DNA of 55,665 bases from a virus (IMGVR_UViG_3300020156_000035:1-55665); one strand, 5' to 3'; positions 13,646 to 21,631 are shown, counted from the stretch's first letter. Notes: generated by a model not told the origin, from the sequence alone. Program-made: numbers and translations.

Positions 13646-14999
13646 CGTCATCATCCTTTTTTTCCACTTTTTCCACAGCGCCAAAGAAGGGGTAATCCTT
13701 CATCGCCTGCATGTGGAACACGGCCTTTTTGAGTTTGCGGCGGGATTTGCGGAAGACAAACGTGCGGTAATGCTCGTAGCGCGGCGCGTTTTCGTCCTCG
13801 GGTACATGCTCCATCATAAACAGCGCTTTGTCGCAGTCGTAACCAATCCCCGCGCCGCCGCTGCTGTGTTCCAGTTCCGGCGCTTCGCTTGCCATGCCAG
13901 ATTTATTCATGGAGTGAATGACAATCCCGGCAATGTCCAGGTCGCGGCAGATTTGCTTTAGTTGGATGCTGATATAGTTTTCCCGCTCGGTTTCGCTGGC
14001 TCCGTAGTTGTCGCGTAAGAATTTCAGGTAGTCCACCGCAAACCAGCGGATATTGTGCTCGGCCTTCATGCGGGTAAGATCAGCCCGCAGCGTGACCGTG
14101 TTCCAGCTGCCGGAGAAGTCCAGGAACAGGTTGGGGTTATTGCACATCTTCTCAAACGCGTGCGTGTACAGAGGCCATTCCTCGTCCAGCAGGGTAGCCG
14201 TCTCTAGCCGTTCGGTGGGGATTTGCGTTTCGCGGCTAAATTCCCGGTCCATGATTTCTTCCTGGCTGGTTTCACACTGATAAATCGCGCCCGCGTACCC
14301 GTTCCCGGCCAGCTGCGCCCCGATCTGGTGCATCCACTTGGTTTTGCCAAACCCCGGCTTGCCGATCAGCAGCAGCAGTTCGCCGTTGCGCAGCCCGCCC
14401 ACCGTGGCGTCGTCAAAGTCCAGCATTCCGGTTTTCATCACCCGCTTTTGTGCTTCCTCGGGGTGTTGGTGTGCTTCCGACAGGCGGTCATAATGCTGGC
14501 TGGCGTATACGCTAATATTCTGCGCGCCACCCTTCACCTTGACCAGTTTGGGGATGCGCGCCGAAAATGTGTTGATCGTGTCATTGACCGGTTTGGAGCG
14601 GTCCATAATCTGGCGGAGGAAGTCTTGCCCCTCGCGGAATGCCCGCCGGCGCGTTGCCAGCTCTTGCAGTTCCACGGCGTATTCCACCGGGCGGGCGGTC
14701 ACAAAACCAACCTGGTTATTGAACACATCGGCCAGATAATCAAACCCGCCCGCCGCGTCATACTGCTTCATGCCGATCAGGTGGTTTTCCATCGTCTCGT
14801 AGTCGATGCCGATGTTCCGCGCTGCCATCTGGCGCATGGCGGTAAAAATGGTGCGGTTGCGGTGGTCGTGGAAGTCATCCGGTTCCAGGTCCACCAATTT
14901 CAGGTCGTCCGGGAACGTGACCAGCGCGTGAAGCAAACCGCGCTCCAATTGGACATTGGATAGCTTGAGTAGGTAGGTATCAGCGGATTGTGTGGTCAT
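13566..14999 (-). CDS. dnaB: Replicative DnaB-type helicase
   Basis: A 477-residue protein. Residues ~15-110 resemble the DnaB N-terminal domain, and the RecA-like core starts near 190. Walker A is GKPGFGKT (213-220), Walker B is in IRWFAVDYLKFL, and a HSMNKSG segment follows. The fork helicase unwinds DNA ahead of the polymerase. It lies directly downstream of the initiator gene, the O-then-helicase order seen in lambdoid and many siphoviral replication modules. Confidence 0.9.
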   Translation of the reverse strand: MTTQSADTYLLKLSNVQLERGLLHALVTFPDDLKLVDLEPDDFHDHRNRTIFTAMRQMAARNIGIDYETMENHLIGMKQYDAAGGFDYLADVFNNQVGFVTARPVEYAVELQELATRRRAFREGQDFLRQIMDRSKPVNDTINTFSARIPKLVKVKGGAQNISVYASQHYDRLSEAHQHPEEAQKRVMKTGMLDFDDATVGGLRNGELLLLIGKPGFGKTKWMHQIGAQLAGNGYAGAIYQCETSQEEIMDREFSRETQIPTERLETATLLDEEWPLYTHAFEKMCNNPNLFLDFSGSWNTVTLRADLTRMKAEHNIRWFAVDYLKFLRDNYGASETERENYISIQLKQICRDLDIAGIVIHSMNKSGMASEAPELEHSSGGAGIGYDCDKALFMMEHVPEDENAPRYEHYRTFVFRKSRRKLKKAVFHMQAMKDYPFFGAVEKVEKKDDDDGNTRKPPSYASSNGKARTYNGQTRR

Positions 15000-15011
15000 G
15001 CTTTCCCCCTT

Positions 15012-15860
15012 TTAGACGGGCCGATAAACCGATGCGCGCACACTCGCTATTGGCGTGCTCTGGCGAGTGGTTGCTTTGCCATTGGTATTGGTGGGCGCTT
15101 TGAGTTTTCCCCACGTTTCCCGGATATGCGAGAGGGAAGGGGCCTCGCCGCGCTGCCCGCGCCAATCCCATGAGTACCAAATCCCCCCTTTGGAATAGTC
15201 GCGCTGGATTTGCGGCAGGTCTTGAATGGTGTAATATTTCTTCGCCTCCGCCATCAAGCGGCCTTTGTTTTTCTGAAAGTCCATTCCCGTGACATCTGCT
15301 AACCCCATAGCAATCTGGAACAGGTCGTCATTTCCCTTTTTGCCTTTGGCCTTCTTTTCTTCTTTCGGCTGGTCGTCACTGGAAGGGATTTCGCGCGCTC
15401 CGCCGGCAGGCGGTATATTTGACGTTTTAATATGGGGGTTAATTGACGGTTCGTGTGACATAGCTATGTCACCGTTTTCCTCTTTTTTGTCACCGTTTTT
15501 CGCAGAAATGTCACCGTTTTCTATTAATTCGTCTGACAAAATGTCACCGTTTTTCGGTGGTCTTCCGCGCCCTTTTGGTCTGAAATCCTCCCGTTGGGGC
15601 AGGGCCTTGGTGTTGACCTTGTACACGTTTGTACCCAAATAGCTCTCGCCCATCGCAACAAGGATCTTGGCCGTGATAAGTTCTTGGGTAATCCGCTGCA
15701 CCTGGCGTTCGCTGTATCCGGTCTTCCAGGCAATAAGCGGAACAGACGGGAAAATGTTTTCCCCGTTATGGTCTGCATGGTCCGCATAGGCCAGGAGGAT
15801 GTATTTTTGATCTCGCGGAAGGTCCGCGTCGAAGACTAAGCCCATGATTTTTCCGCTCAT
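15012..15860 (-). CDS. Replication initiator with internal iterons
   Basis: A 282-residue protein. The first ~75 residues form a winged HTH of the HTH_36 type seen in plasmid and phage initiators (PSVPLIAWKTGYSERQVQRI). The middle ~105-145 is a repetitive linker (KNGDI, ENGDI, KNGDK, ENGDI) whose DNA is the iteron array at 15455-15553. The C-terminal part is helical (YYTIQDLPQIQRDYSKGG) and could contact the helicase. By analogy with lambda O, the protein would bind the iterons in its own gene and load DnaB. No Pfam name beyond the HTH can be assigned with certainty. Confidence 0.75.
   Translation of the reverse strand: MSGKIMGLVFDADLPRDQKYILLAYADHADHNGENIFPSVPLIAWKTGYSERQVQRITQELITAKILVAMGESYLGTNVYKVNTKALPQREDFRPKGRGRPPKNGDILSDELIENGDISAKNGDKKEENGDIAMSHEPSINPHIKTSNIPPAGGAREIPSSDDQPKEEKKAKGKKGNDDLFQIAMGLADVTGMDFQKNKGRLMAEAKKYYTIQDLPQIQRDYSKGGIWYSWDWRGQRGEAPSLSHIRETWGKLKAPTNTNGKATTRQSTPIASVRASVYRPV
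15455..15553. repeat. Iteron array, probable replication origin
   Basis: Four direct copies of TGTCACCGTTTT at 15467, 15488, 15509 and 15542 (spacings 21, 21 and 33). An 18-base palindrome GTGACATAGCTATGTCAC (15455-15472) adds an inverted half-copy. All lie inside the initiator gene, where they encode the repeated NGD motif. A 21-base period puts the sites on the same helix face. Inside-the-gene iterons next to a helicase gene are the layout of the lambda origin. Confidence 0.7.
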
Positions 15861-15868
15861 ATTTACCT

Positions 15869-16465
15869 CTAATCCGGTGTTTCGCCGTGTTCAAATCTGG
15901 CCGCGCGAGCTTTGTTGATAGGAAAATCGCAAGCCCCGGCCTCGTGATGGTCTCTATGCTCTGGGTCGCATAGCTCTGTCCAGACGTGTTGAAAATTCTC
16001 GTCACGGAATAAAGTTCGATCACCCCTGAGGAGTTTTGGGTCGTTATCTGAAATTGACAATGTGAACTTATTGCAGGAATTGCAGTAGCACCAGGAGATT
16101 TCGTTCTGGTATGCCCCGCCACCGGAATCGCAAAGATCCCAGCAGAACAAAGTTCCTCCGTCCCATCCTCGCCAGGATAAGGACGGAACTCCCTGGAAGC
16201 AGATTGTCGGGGCTATATGTGAGAGTGCCCGCAGCTGGTTTTCAACCTGGTCGGTCATTCCCTTCTCTGGCTTGATTTCTACGAAACAGCCAAAGTCAGG
16301 TAAGTAAAAATCGGGCAGGTAATAACCATGCTTGCCGAGGTCAAATCCCTCTTTCTCGTATTCCCACCTTATATGGGCGGCATCGAAAAACACCGCCCAC
16401 CGCGCCTCTAACCGGCTGCGGAACCGATACCCCCTGTAGTAGGTCTCGATAGGTTTGATATTCAT
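15869..16465 (-). CDS. PD-(D/E)XK-type nuclease
   Basis: A 198-residue protein. The N-terminal half shows the phage nuclease pattern: YRGYRFRSRLEARWAVFF, then YYLPDFYLPDFGCFVEIKPE with the D and E-x-K residues. The C-terminal half has Cys pairs (CYCNSCNKF) that may bind zinc. Such proteins are stand-alone endonucleases in phages; some behave like homing enzymes. The start codon region (AGGG then 10 bases) is complementary to an element upstream, see 16467-16698. Function in this phage is open. Confidence 0.7.
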   Translation of the reverse strand: MNIKPIETYYRGYRFRSRLEARWAVFFDAAHIRWEYEKEGFDLGKHGYYLPDFYLPDFGCFVEIKPEKGMTDQVENQLRALSHIAPTICFQGVPSLSWRGWDGGTLFCWDLCDSGGGAYQNEISWCYCNSCNKFTLSISDNDPKLLRGDRTLFRDENFQHVWTELCDPEHRDHHEAGACDFPINKARAARFEHGETPD

Positions 16466-16466
16466 T

Positions 16467-16698
16467 TCGCCAGGACCCTATTTGCCTTTCCGGGCCTTAA
16501 ATAACAAAAGCCCGCGTCGTTTTTGCTGGGGTCCTGGCGAGACTAGCAATCGCAAACGCGGGCTATTTGTTGTGAACCTAGTTTACCACAATTGATATAA
16601 CAATTGCAATAACTAAGTTGTCTACAAAATAAAAAAGCCCAGCCGCAACATGTTCTTTTTACGGAACACTGCGATTGCTATTAGTCCGCCAGGACCTC
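16467..16698 (-). promoter_or_regulatory. Three-element complementary leader (possible RNA switch or mobile ends)
   Basis: In the minus transcript, element 1 (16698-16671) and element 3 (16478-16467, over the ribosome site of the nuclease gene) share GGTCCTGGCG, while element 2 (16528-16553) is their complement. Elements 1 and 2 match over about 23 of 26 positions; elements 2 and 3 match over 12 of 12. Element 2 lies in the loop of the terminator hairpin at 16501-16564. Pairing 2 with 3 would hide the start of the nuclease gene, and pairing 1 with 2 would free it. An alternative is that they are DNA ends of a mobile nuclease unit. The stretch holds no gene. Confidence 0.55.
16501..16564 (-). 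terminator. Terminator-like hairpin upstream of the nuclease gene
   Basis: AGCCCGCGT (16509-16517) pairs with ACGCGGGCT (16556-16564), with inner TTGC/GCAA pairs, around a 25-base loop that contains element 2. On the minus strand the stem is followed by TTTTGTTATTT. It would end or attenuate transcription before the nuclease gene. Confidence 0.65.
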
Positions 16699-16709
16699 TG
16701 TCATATATA

Positions 16710-16738
16710 ATAATACAGCAGTTCGCGGTAAGATGCAA
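16710..16738 (-). promoter_or_regulatory. Minus-strand promoter of the nuclease/replication operon
   Basis: TTGCAT (16738-16733), 17 bases, TATTAT (16715-16710) on the minus strand. The transcript would start near 16703, just before element 1 of the leader. A second short hairpin followed by GGGCTTTTTT (about 16632-16640) could also stop early transcripts. Confidence 0.65.
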
Positions 16739-16773
16739 GTAGATAATTTAAAACAATTGTTCTATCATCCCGC

Positions 16774-16968
16774 TTACTCTTTGCGGATCACCAGCCAATC
16801 TTCGCCGTCCTCCGCCTCTGCCGCGTCCGCAGCGGCCAGCACCGCCAGCAGCATGTCGGTTGGCACGCCCTCGCCGCACATGACGCAGCGGGTTGTATCG
16901 GTCGGGGTAGGGCTGGTGATGTTGGTTGCCCCGCACGGGCAGGACCAGGTGATCAGGCTGTGGCACAT
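16774..16968 (-). CDS. Small zinc-ribbon protein
   Basis: A 64-residue protein. ATG at 16968 after GGAGGGG. Two Cys pairs (SCPCGATN and CVMCGEGV) make a zinc ribbon; the C-terminal half is helical and acidic (LAAADAAEAEDGEDW). It is the last gene before the leader region at 16.5-16.7 kb. Function unknown. Confidence 0.6.
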   Translation of the reverse strand: MCHSLITWSCPCGATNITSPTPTDTTRCVMCGEGVPTDMLLAVLAAADAAEAEDGEDWLVIRKE

Positions 16969-16970
16969 GG

Positions 16971-17189
16971 TTAGCTCCCCTCCGCCATCCATGCGCTGGC
17001 GGCGCGGTACAGGTCCATCGGCTGTGCAGGTTGCAGCTGGTCTTCGCTGTACCGCTGCATCCCGGTTCCGCCCACGATCACCCGGTACTCGTTGCCGGCG
17101 CGGGTGTGTTCGCGGCTGTAGACGTAGCCGGGGCCGCGCGGGGTGGTCACCGGCTGGCGCAGGCTGTAGGCAAAATCGGTCACGTTCAT
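16971..17189 (-). CDS. Small hypothetical protein
   Basis: A 72-residue protein with ribosome site GGAGG. The middle segment (GPGYVYSREHTRAGNEYRVI) suggests a small beta barrel; no family is recognised. Tightly packed between neighbours in the early operon. Confidence 0.5.
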   Translation of the reverse strand: MNVTDFAYSLRQPVTTPRGPGYVYSREHTRAGNEYRVIVGGTGMQRYSEDQLQPAQPMDLYRAASAWMAEGS

Positions 17190-17198
17190 CGGTCCTCC

Positions 17199-18029
17199 CT
17201 AGTCATGCACCGGGGACCAGCCCCAGCGCAGCTCGTAGCGTTTGATTACCTCATCATCCAGCGGGGCAGTGGTGACCACCCAGGTATGCGGGACCGCTTC
17301 AGTCCAGTTCGCGCTGCCTATCGGCGTGTGAACAAAGATCGGCTCATGGGGGATGGTCGCCCAAAGCCCATCAATCGGGCGGTTGAAGCTGCCGTAAACG
17401 TGTTTGTGGTGGCGGTGTTCCATCTGCCATGCACACGTGCCGATGACGTGGCGGGCCTGGTGGCGTAGTTTCAGCAGTAGGTCGGCCCCGCACGCCTCGA
17501 AAAATTCATCAATGCGCCAGGTATCATCCGCCGTCATGCAGCCCTTGTTGGGCAGCTTCTGCGCGGCGGATAAGTCCAGCAGGAAGGGTTTGTAGTGCCG
17601 CCCCTCCGGGTCAACCGCCAGGGTGAGCGGGTCGTTGATCTCCCAGCCCGCGCGGTTCATTTCGCGCACCGCGTTTTCGATATACAGCAGGTTGTCCAGG
17701 TTGAGGTGATCGTAATCAATGTCACCGGGGATGGTCAGACACTTGTTACGCACCAAAAAGCGCCGCCCGTTGATCTCCTCCACGCGCCAGTTGCGGGGAA
17801 AGCCGGGCTTGCCGGCCAGTTCTTCCAGGCATTCGGCTTCCTGCGTGGGGTAGTGGCATTCGGCGTTGGCAAATGGCCGACCGTCCAGCGGCTTGTAGAC
17901 TTCGTTGTTCCACAACCAAGCGCCGCCGGTGTGTACCCCGTCCGGCAGTCCATCGGGCCGCGTGCCGGTCAGCCGCACCGCGTCAGGGTGGGGTGATACA
18001 TCGCGGATAGACAGCGGTAATTCGTTCAT
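17199..18029 (-). CDS. Hypothetical protein, faint kinase-like C-lobe motifs
   Basis: A 276-residue protein; GGAGG four bases before the ATG. The segment GWEINDPLTLAVDPEGRHYK followed by PFLLDLSAAQ is spaced like the catalytic and DFG-type loops of kinase-like phosphotransferases, but the key HxD is not present, so this is weak. Several His-rich stretches (MEHRHHKHVYG) follow. Overlaps the small basic protein gene by four bases. I do not assign a function. Confidence 0.55.
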   Translation of the reverse strand: MNELPLSIRDVSPHPDAVRLTGTRPDGLPDGVHTGGAWLWNNEVYKPLDGRPFANAECHYPTQEAECLEELAGKPGFPRNWRVEEINGRRFLVRNKCLTIPGDIDYDHLNLDNLLYIENAVREMNRAGWEINDPLTLAVDPEGRHYKPFLLDLSAAQKLPNKGCMTADDTWRIDEFFEACGADLLLKLRHQARHVIGTCAWQMEHRHHKHVYGSFNRPIDGLWATIPHEPIFVHTPIGSANWTEAVPHTWVVTTAPLDDEVIKRYELRWGWSPVHD

Positions 18030-18190
18030 TCGTCCTCCCTAAAATAGCGCCACCTGAACCGGCGCGCCTTGCTCATGGCTCGTTTGAGGTATTTCCGCCA
18101 GTTGCGCGTGTACTGGTTGGGGCAGCGGTTGCGCTTCGCCCACTGGTACTCGCTGCGCAGGGCGGATTGTTTGCGCGTCTGTGGTTTCAT
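18026..18190 (-). CDS. Small basic protein, paralogue of 53722-53886
   Basis: A 54-residue, very basic protein. WRKYLKRAMSKARRFRWRYF aligns with FGKYAKRQMNRARRRQWKRE of the gene at 53722 (shared KY-x-KR-x-M-x-x-ARR pattern). It overlaps the gene at 18039-18413 in another frame, and its stop overlaps the start of 18029 (ATGA). The resemblance to a second gene is the main reason to keep it. Likely nucleic-acid binding. Confidence 0.45.
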   Translation of the reverse strand: MKPQTRKQSALRSEYQWAKRNRCPNQYTRNWRKYLKRAMSKARRFRWRYFREDE

Positions 18191-18413
18191 CTCGCACCGT
18201 CCATTGGCTAACGATCCGCGCGGTGTATTCGCCCGTGTAGGCCACCACGCAGCCCCGGAAGGGGTGAACGCGCTGCGCCTCGCCGGGTTCCACTTCCAGC
18301 AGGTAGCGGTAGGTCCCCTCACCGATACATTGGAAGCGGCCCCAGGTGCGCCAGTTGTCGGCGGTGACTTCCACCAGGTCGTCAGGATGCGCGGGTTTGT
18401 TCGTCCAGTTCAT
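18039..18413 (-). CDS. Hypothetical protein
   Basis: A 124-residue protein. ATG at 18413 after GAGG, with GGAGG for the next gene directly after its stop. The N-terminal part (VEVTADNWRTWGRFQCIGEG and on to EPGEAQRVHPFRG) looks like a compact beta-rich domain; the C-terminal third is low complexity. Function unknown. Confidence 0.55.
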   Translation of the reverse strand: MNWTNKPAHPDDLVEVTADNWRTWGRFQCIGEGTYRYLLEVEPGEAQRVHPFRGCVVAYTGEYTARIVSQWTVRDETTDAQTIRPAQRVPVGEAQPLPQPVHAQLAEIPQTSHEQGAPVQVALF

Positions 18414-18558
18414 AAGTCCATCCTCGCACCTTGTCGGGCGTGTAGTAATGCCCGCCCAGGCGGTAGCTGCGCAGCACCGGGGAGTAGTCACCGATCCCGG
18501 TGCGCCCGTTGGTCAGGGTGATGCGGATGCGTGCGTAAGGCTTTGGCGTGCTGGTCAT
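18382..18558 (-). CDS. Small hypothetical protein
   Basis: A 58-residue protein with GGAGG five bases before its ATG. IRITLTNGRTGIGDYSPVLR hints at a beta-rich fold. It overlaps the next gene by about 30 bases. Function unknown. Confidence 0.5.
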   Translation of the reverse strand: MTSTPKPYARIRITLTNGRTGIGDYSPVLRSYRLGGHYYTPDKVRGWTYELDEQTRAS

Positions 18559-18574
18559 GGCATCCTCCAATGTC

Positions 18575-18601
18575 GAGCCGGGGCCGTGATGACCCCGGCT
18601 C
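18575..18601. other. Stable intergenic hairpin
   Basis: GAGCCGGGG/CCCCGGCTC (nine pairs, 9-base loop) between the Sak4-like gene and the next gene on the minus strand, without a T-run. Similar hairpins follow other well-expressed genes here, so it may stabilise the upstream message. Confidence 0.5.
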
Positions 18602-18613
18602 GGGGTGGGTGGG

Positions 18614-19678
18614 TTAGGCGGGTTGCGCCTGTTTTGCTTGCCAGTGGGCGTTGAGCTTTTCCACAACCTGCTCGGGCGCGGTGTCTTGCGGCAGCGCCCA
18701 TTCTTGCAGCAGGTTGTCAATCTCGTACTGGTTCATGCGCTGGTAAGCCATGCACAGCCGCGCCCAAGGTGCGGGATATTTGTTCTTGCCGATCTTAGCC
18801 AGGGAGCCGGTATAGGTTACCGGCGCGCCGCCCTGCGCTGGCTGTTCCACCTTCGTTTCGGCGGGCTTGCTGTCGGCAGGTGCGGCGGCTTTCGGCGCGG
18901 GCGTCGTGGTGGTCGGCTGCGTGGTTGCGGGCGGTTCCTCGCGGTGTTCCGGCTTGCCTTCATCCCCGGACTCGGCCCAGGCTTTGAGCTTTTTGCCTAA
19001 CGCCTCGGTCAGTTCCACCGGGCGCATATCCGGCAGCATGGAGCCGCGTTTGGTGATGATGTCGGCCATGTGGCTGTTGCGTTCGATCTCCACCGCAAAG
19101 AGGAAGTCGTATTCTGTACCAGGGCGGGCGATGTTCTCCATCCCCAGGCGGGCGACTTCGGTTTTCTTGCGCCCGTTTTCCTCCACCTCGTTTACCGCGA
19201 CTTTGGTTTTCTGCCGGAAGGTGGCGATAATGTGCGCCCGCTTCTGTTCCACCATCGTCTTGATAAATTCCGCATGGCGCGGGTTGACCTTGTTCCAGTT
19301 GACCGCGCTGTTACCGGGCATGGCGTCATGGAGTTCCAGGATGCCGCCGGGACCGGCCCACTCGTCGCTGGCGCTGTCGATAATCACCACTTCCGCGCCA
19401 AAGTCCAGGGCAGCGTTGATTGCCTCAATGAACCGCTCCGGTGAGTACGGTTTGGGGAAGGGGATGTGGCTGAACTTGCCGATTTTGTGCGAGGTATCCC
19501 CGGCGTACACCAGACTGTCATCAATGTTGGTATCAATGACGACAATCTTTTTCCAATCGCCGCACAGCCCGTAAGCCACGCGCAGCGCGCCCAAGGTCTT
19601 GCCGCTGCCGGATGGACCGGCGATAGACATACGCAGTTTTAGGGCCTTTTTGACGGCCTCTTGTACGATGAAACCCAT
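18614..19678 (-). CDS. Sak4/RecA-like ATPase (recombination)
   Basis: A 354-residue protein. Walker A GPSGSGKT is at residues 21-28 and Walker B in EVVIIDSASDEW; the core ends near 215. A Pro/Thr/Ala-rich linker (~235-290) leads to a small C-terminal helical domain. This is the AAA_24/Sak4 pattern: RecA-like single-strand annealing proteins that work with phage SSB. It stands with RusA as the recombination pair of this phage. A terminase-unrelated ATPase is less likely. Confidence 0.75.
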   Translation of the reverse strand: MGFIVQEAVKKALKLRMSIAGPSGSGKTLGALRVAYGLCGDWKKIVVIDTNIDDSLVYAGDTSHKIGKFSHIPFPKPYSPERFIEAINAALDFGAEVVIIDSASDEWAGPGGILELHDAMPGNSAVNWNKVNPRHAEFIKTMVEQKRAHIIATFRQKTKVAVNEVEENGRKKTEVARLGMENIARPGTEYDFLFAVEIERNSHMADIITKRGSMLPDMRPVELTEALGKKLKAWAESGDEGKPEHREEPPATTQPTTTTPAPKAAAPADSKPAETKVEQPAQGGAPVTYTGSLAKIGKNKYPAPWARLCMAYQRMNQYEIDNLLQEWALPQDTAPEQVVEKLNAHWQAKQAQPA

Positions 19679-19679
19679 G

Positions 19680-19871
19680 TTACCCTCTCGTTTCCTGTTC
19701 GATCTCGCGCTCCGCGTCCTTGGCGTAGAGCGTGGTGTAGCCGCAGTGGTGGCAGTCGTGGCGCGTGCCGCCGGTCTGCCAATCGCGGTGCGGTGTCAGT
19801 GGTTCGCCGCAGGTCGGGCAGGTCGGCCCGCTCTGCTGTTTCGGTTTCGGTTTTGATTTGAACCATCCCAT
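19680..19871 (-). CDS. Small zinc-ribbon protein
   Basis: A 63-residue protein: TCPTCGEPL and DCHHCGYT form a four-Cys zinc ribbon, between a lysine-rich N terminus and an acidic helix. GGAGG precedes the ATG by 6 bases, and its stop is next to the Sak4-like start. Function unknown. Confidence 0.65.
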   Translation of the reverse strand: MGWFKSKPKPKQQSGPTCPTCGEPLTPHRDWQTGGTRHDCHHCGYTTLYAKDAEREIEQETRG

Positions 19872-20338
19872 AGAATTCCTCCCCAGACGTGTGATTGTGT
19901 TGGCGCGGGGTGTGGTGTTTGGGCGGCTGGGGTAGTTGCTATTTTTTCAATCGACTATGACCGTCACCAGAGCGTGTAAAGTCGAAAGACAGCACGGTAC
20001 TCTGATTGACCGACAATACAAAAAATCCCCGCCGCCCAATTCCCTACCACCTCCCCGTGTTAGATTGCCGTATCGGGCATGGGCAAAATGCCCGGTATTG
20101 CCATTCGTGCGCGGTGTGCGGTTAGACGCTTTGTCCTGTCCCCGTGATGATGATGGACGAGCGTTGATGGCTGCCGCCCCGCCGCGCAGATGCCCCAACC
20201 GGCGCGCGTGTTTGCGCCGTGCGGTGTAGTAAATATCGTTTCTGGTCGTCAAGCGGTGACGACATGAATATGCTTCCGGTTGGGGGAGAGGGGCGGCGGG
20301 ATGCGGTCCCCGCCTTACGCACTTGCCCGCCGGTGGTG
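19872..20338. other. 467-base stretch without a confident gene
   Basis: Minus-strand frames here (starting at 20268 or a TTG at 20252) lack good ribosome sites and protein-like composition. A stem CGGGCAT/ATGCCCG (20074-20094), extendable to ten pairs, lies in the middle. GC content is high and no promoter or terminator is clear. I see nothing more. Confidence 0.4.
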
Positions 20339-20596
20339 CTAGTCGCTCATATCAGTGTGGTACAGGTGTTTGCACTCGTCGCAAATGGTGATGACATCGG
20401 TTGCCCGATAGCGGAACAGCGAGTTGTCGTGTTCGCGGGTTTTGTGTCCGGCTTCACGGCAGGCAATAAGTTCAGGTTCGTCGCCGTTCTTTTGCCAACC
20501 CAGGTCTTTGTAACCCGGAATGTAAAATTGATGCACGTGGTCCGGGTTGCGGTCAGGCTCACGCCTTTGGTAAGTTGAGTAACGGTTGCGGTACAT
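20339..20596 (-). CDS. Hypothetical protein with C-terminal zinc site
   Basis: An 85-residue protein; GGAGGG before the ATG at 20596. Aromatic-rich N terminus (YIPGYKDLGWQKNGDEPELI) and a C-terminal Cys/His set (CREAGHK and ICDECKHLYH). Likely a small metal-binding protein. Function unknown. Confidence 0.6.
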   Translation of the reverse strand: MYRNRYSTYQRREPDRNPDHVHQFYIPGYKDLGWQKNGDEPELIACREAGHKTREHDNSLFRYRATDVITICDECKHLYHTDMSD

Positions 20597-20923
20597 ATTC
20601 CCTCCAATCGTAGATTTCCAACAATGGGGCGGCGGGGCTTGCATCCCGCTTACGCTGTCACCAGCCGCCCGCGTAATCTCGTTTGTTATCGTTCGTTGTA
20701 CCGTCGCGGCAGGATTGCCGGCGTTGTTTGGTTACGCAGTTCCCTTGGAGGCGGTTGCATCCTCGTCCATTCGTGCGGGCGTTACGCACTTTGCCGGTTC
20801 CTGGTTCACCCGGCGGGAGCTTTGTGTTTGTTCTGCCTCAGCGGTACTCCGCTGATCGTCGGTCGCTTGTTCGACCTCTGCCGCCGCAGTCCGTAGACAC
20901 CGGCGGGAGAGAACGGGCAAACG
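20597..20923. other. 327-base stretch without a confident gene
   Basis: One minus-strand frame (20732-20920, TTG start, helical and glutamate/alanine-rich) could be a small protein but has no ribosome site. No promoter, terminator or repeat stands out. Confidence 0.35.
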
Positions 20924-21127
20924 TTATTCGCAGCTTTCCTGCCGTACCACGGTCACGGTCACAAAGCGCACGTGCGTACCGTAGCCGGCGGGCTGGTAGC
21001 GTTCGGTCAGTTCCTTGACGGCGGCGGTCACAGCTTCCAGGCTGTGGCCGGTAATGGTGTATTCCACGTCGCTGCCGATATTGCTCTGGCGGGTGATGAC
21101 GTTGTTTTTGGTCTGGGTGGTATCCAT
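20924..21127 (-). CDS. Small hypothetical protein
   Basis: A 67-residue protein with AAAGG before the ATG. VEYTITGHSLEAVTAAVKEL and VRFVTVTVVRQ give a beta-alpha-beta look. Probably conserved among related phages; function unknown. Confidence 0.5.
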   Translation of the reverse strand: MDTTQTKNNVITRQSNIGSDVEYTITGHSLEAVTAAVKELTERYQPAGYGTHVRFVTVTVVRQESCE

Positions 21128-21211
21128 CGGGTTGCCTTTGTGGTAAACTATCAGAAGATTGTGTTGGATTTGGTCGTCTGGAATTTTCCCCATTCCAGAC
21201 GACCTTTGCGT

Positions 21212-21556
21212 TTAATAAATCAGTTCCGCTTCAAACCCGCCGCCGTACACGCCGTCAACGGTCTGGCACTCGTCGCTGTCCAGCAGTTCGGCGCGCTTGA
21301 GCTGCACCTGCGCTTCCAGCCCGGCGATCATCGCGGCGTTGGAGTAGGGCAGCGGCCAGGCCTTTGTCATCGCCGCCTGAAACTCGGCGTGGTTGTCGCC
21401 GCACAGCGCGCGCAGTTCATTGGTCAGGTCGCGGATTTTGATGATGTAGTCGGCGTTGTGGTTTTGCTCGATCACGGCCTGCGCGCGGGCGTGCGCGGCA
21501 CTGACGGCGCGGCGGGTGCGAGGGTAGGCGTAGGGGGTAAGGGGTTCGGTTTGCAT
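21212..21556 (-). CDS. First gene of the long early operon, hypothetical
   Basis: A 114-residue, mostly helical protein (AVSAAHARAQAVIEQNHNAD;  IKIRDLTNELRALCGDNHAE). AAGGA lies before the ATG. It is the first gene after the main minus-strand promoter at 21637-21664, with a leader of about 75 bases. Function unknown; position suggests an early regulator or host-takeover protein. Confidence 0.6.
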   Translation of the reverse strand: MQTEPLTPYAYPRTRRAVSAAHARAQAVIEQNHNADYIIKIRDLTNELRALCGDNHAEFQAAMTKAWPLPYSNAAMIAGLEAQVQLKRAELLDSDECQTVDGVYGGGFEAELIY

Positions 21557-21631
21557 GGCGGTCCTTTCGGTGGGGGTGGTTGATGTGATTGCGATTGAAT
21601 TGTTTTATATCAATATCACCATTCAATTACA

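Noticed and set aside
15467-15553. CRISPR-like array
   Set aside because: Repeats are 12 bases with 9-21-base spacing, inside a gene; they are iterons, not CRISPR repeats.
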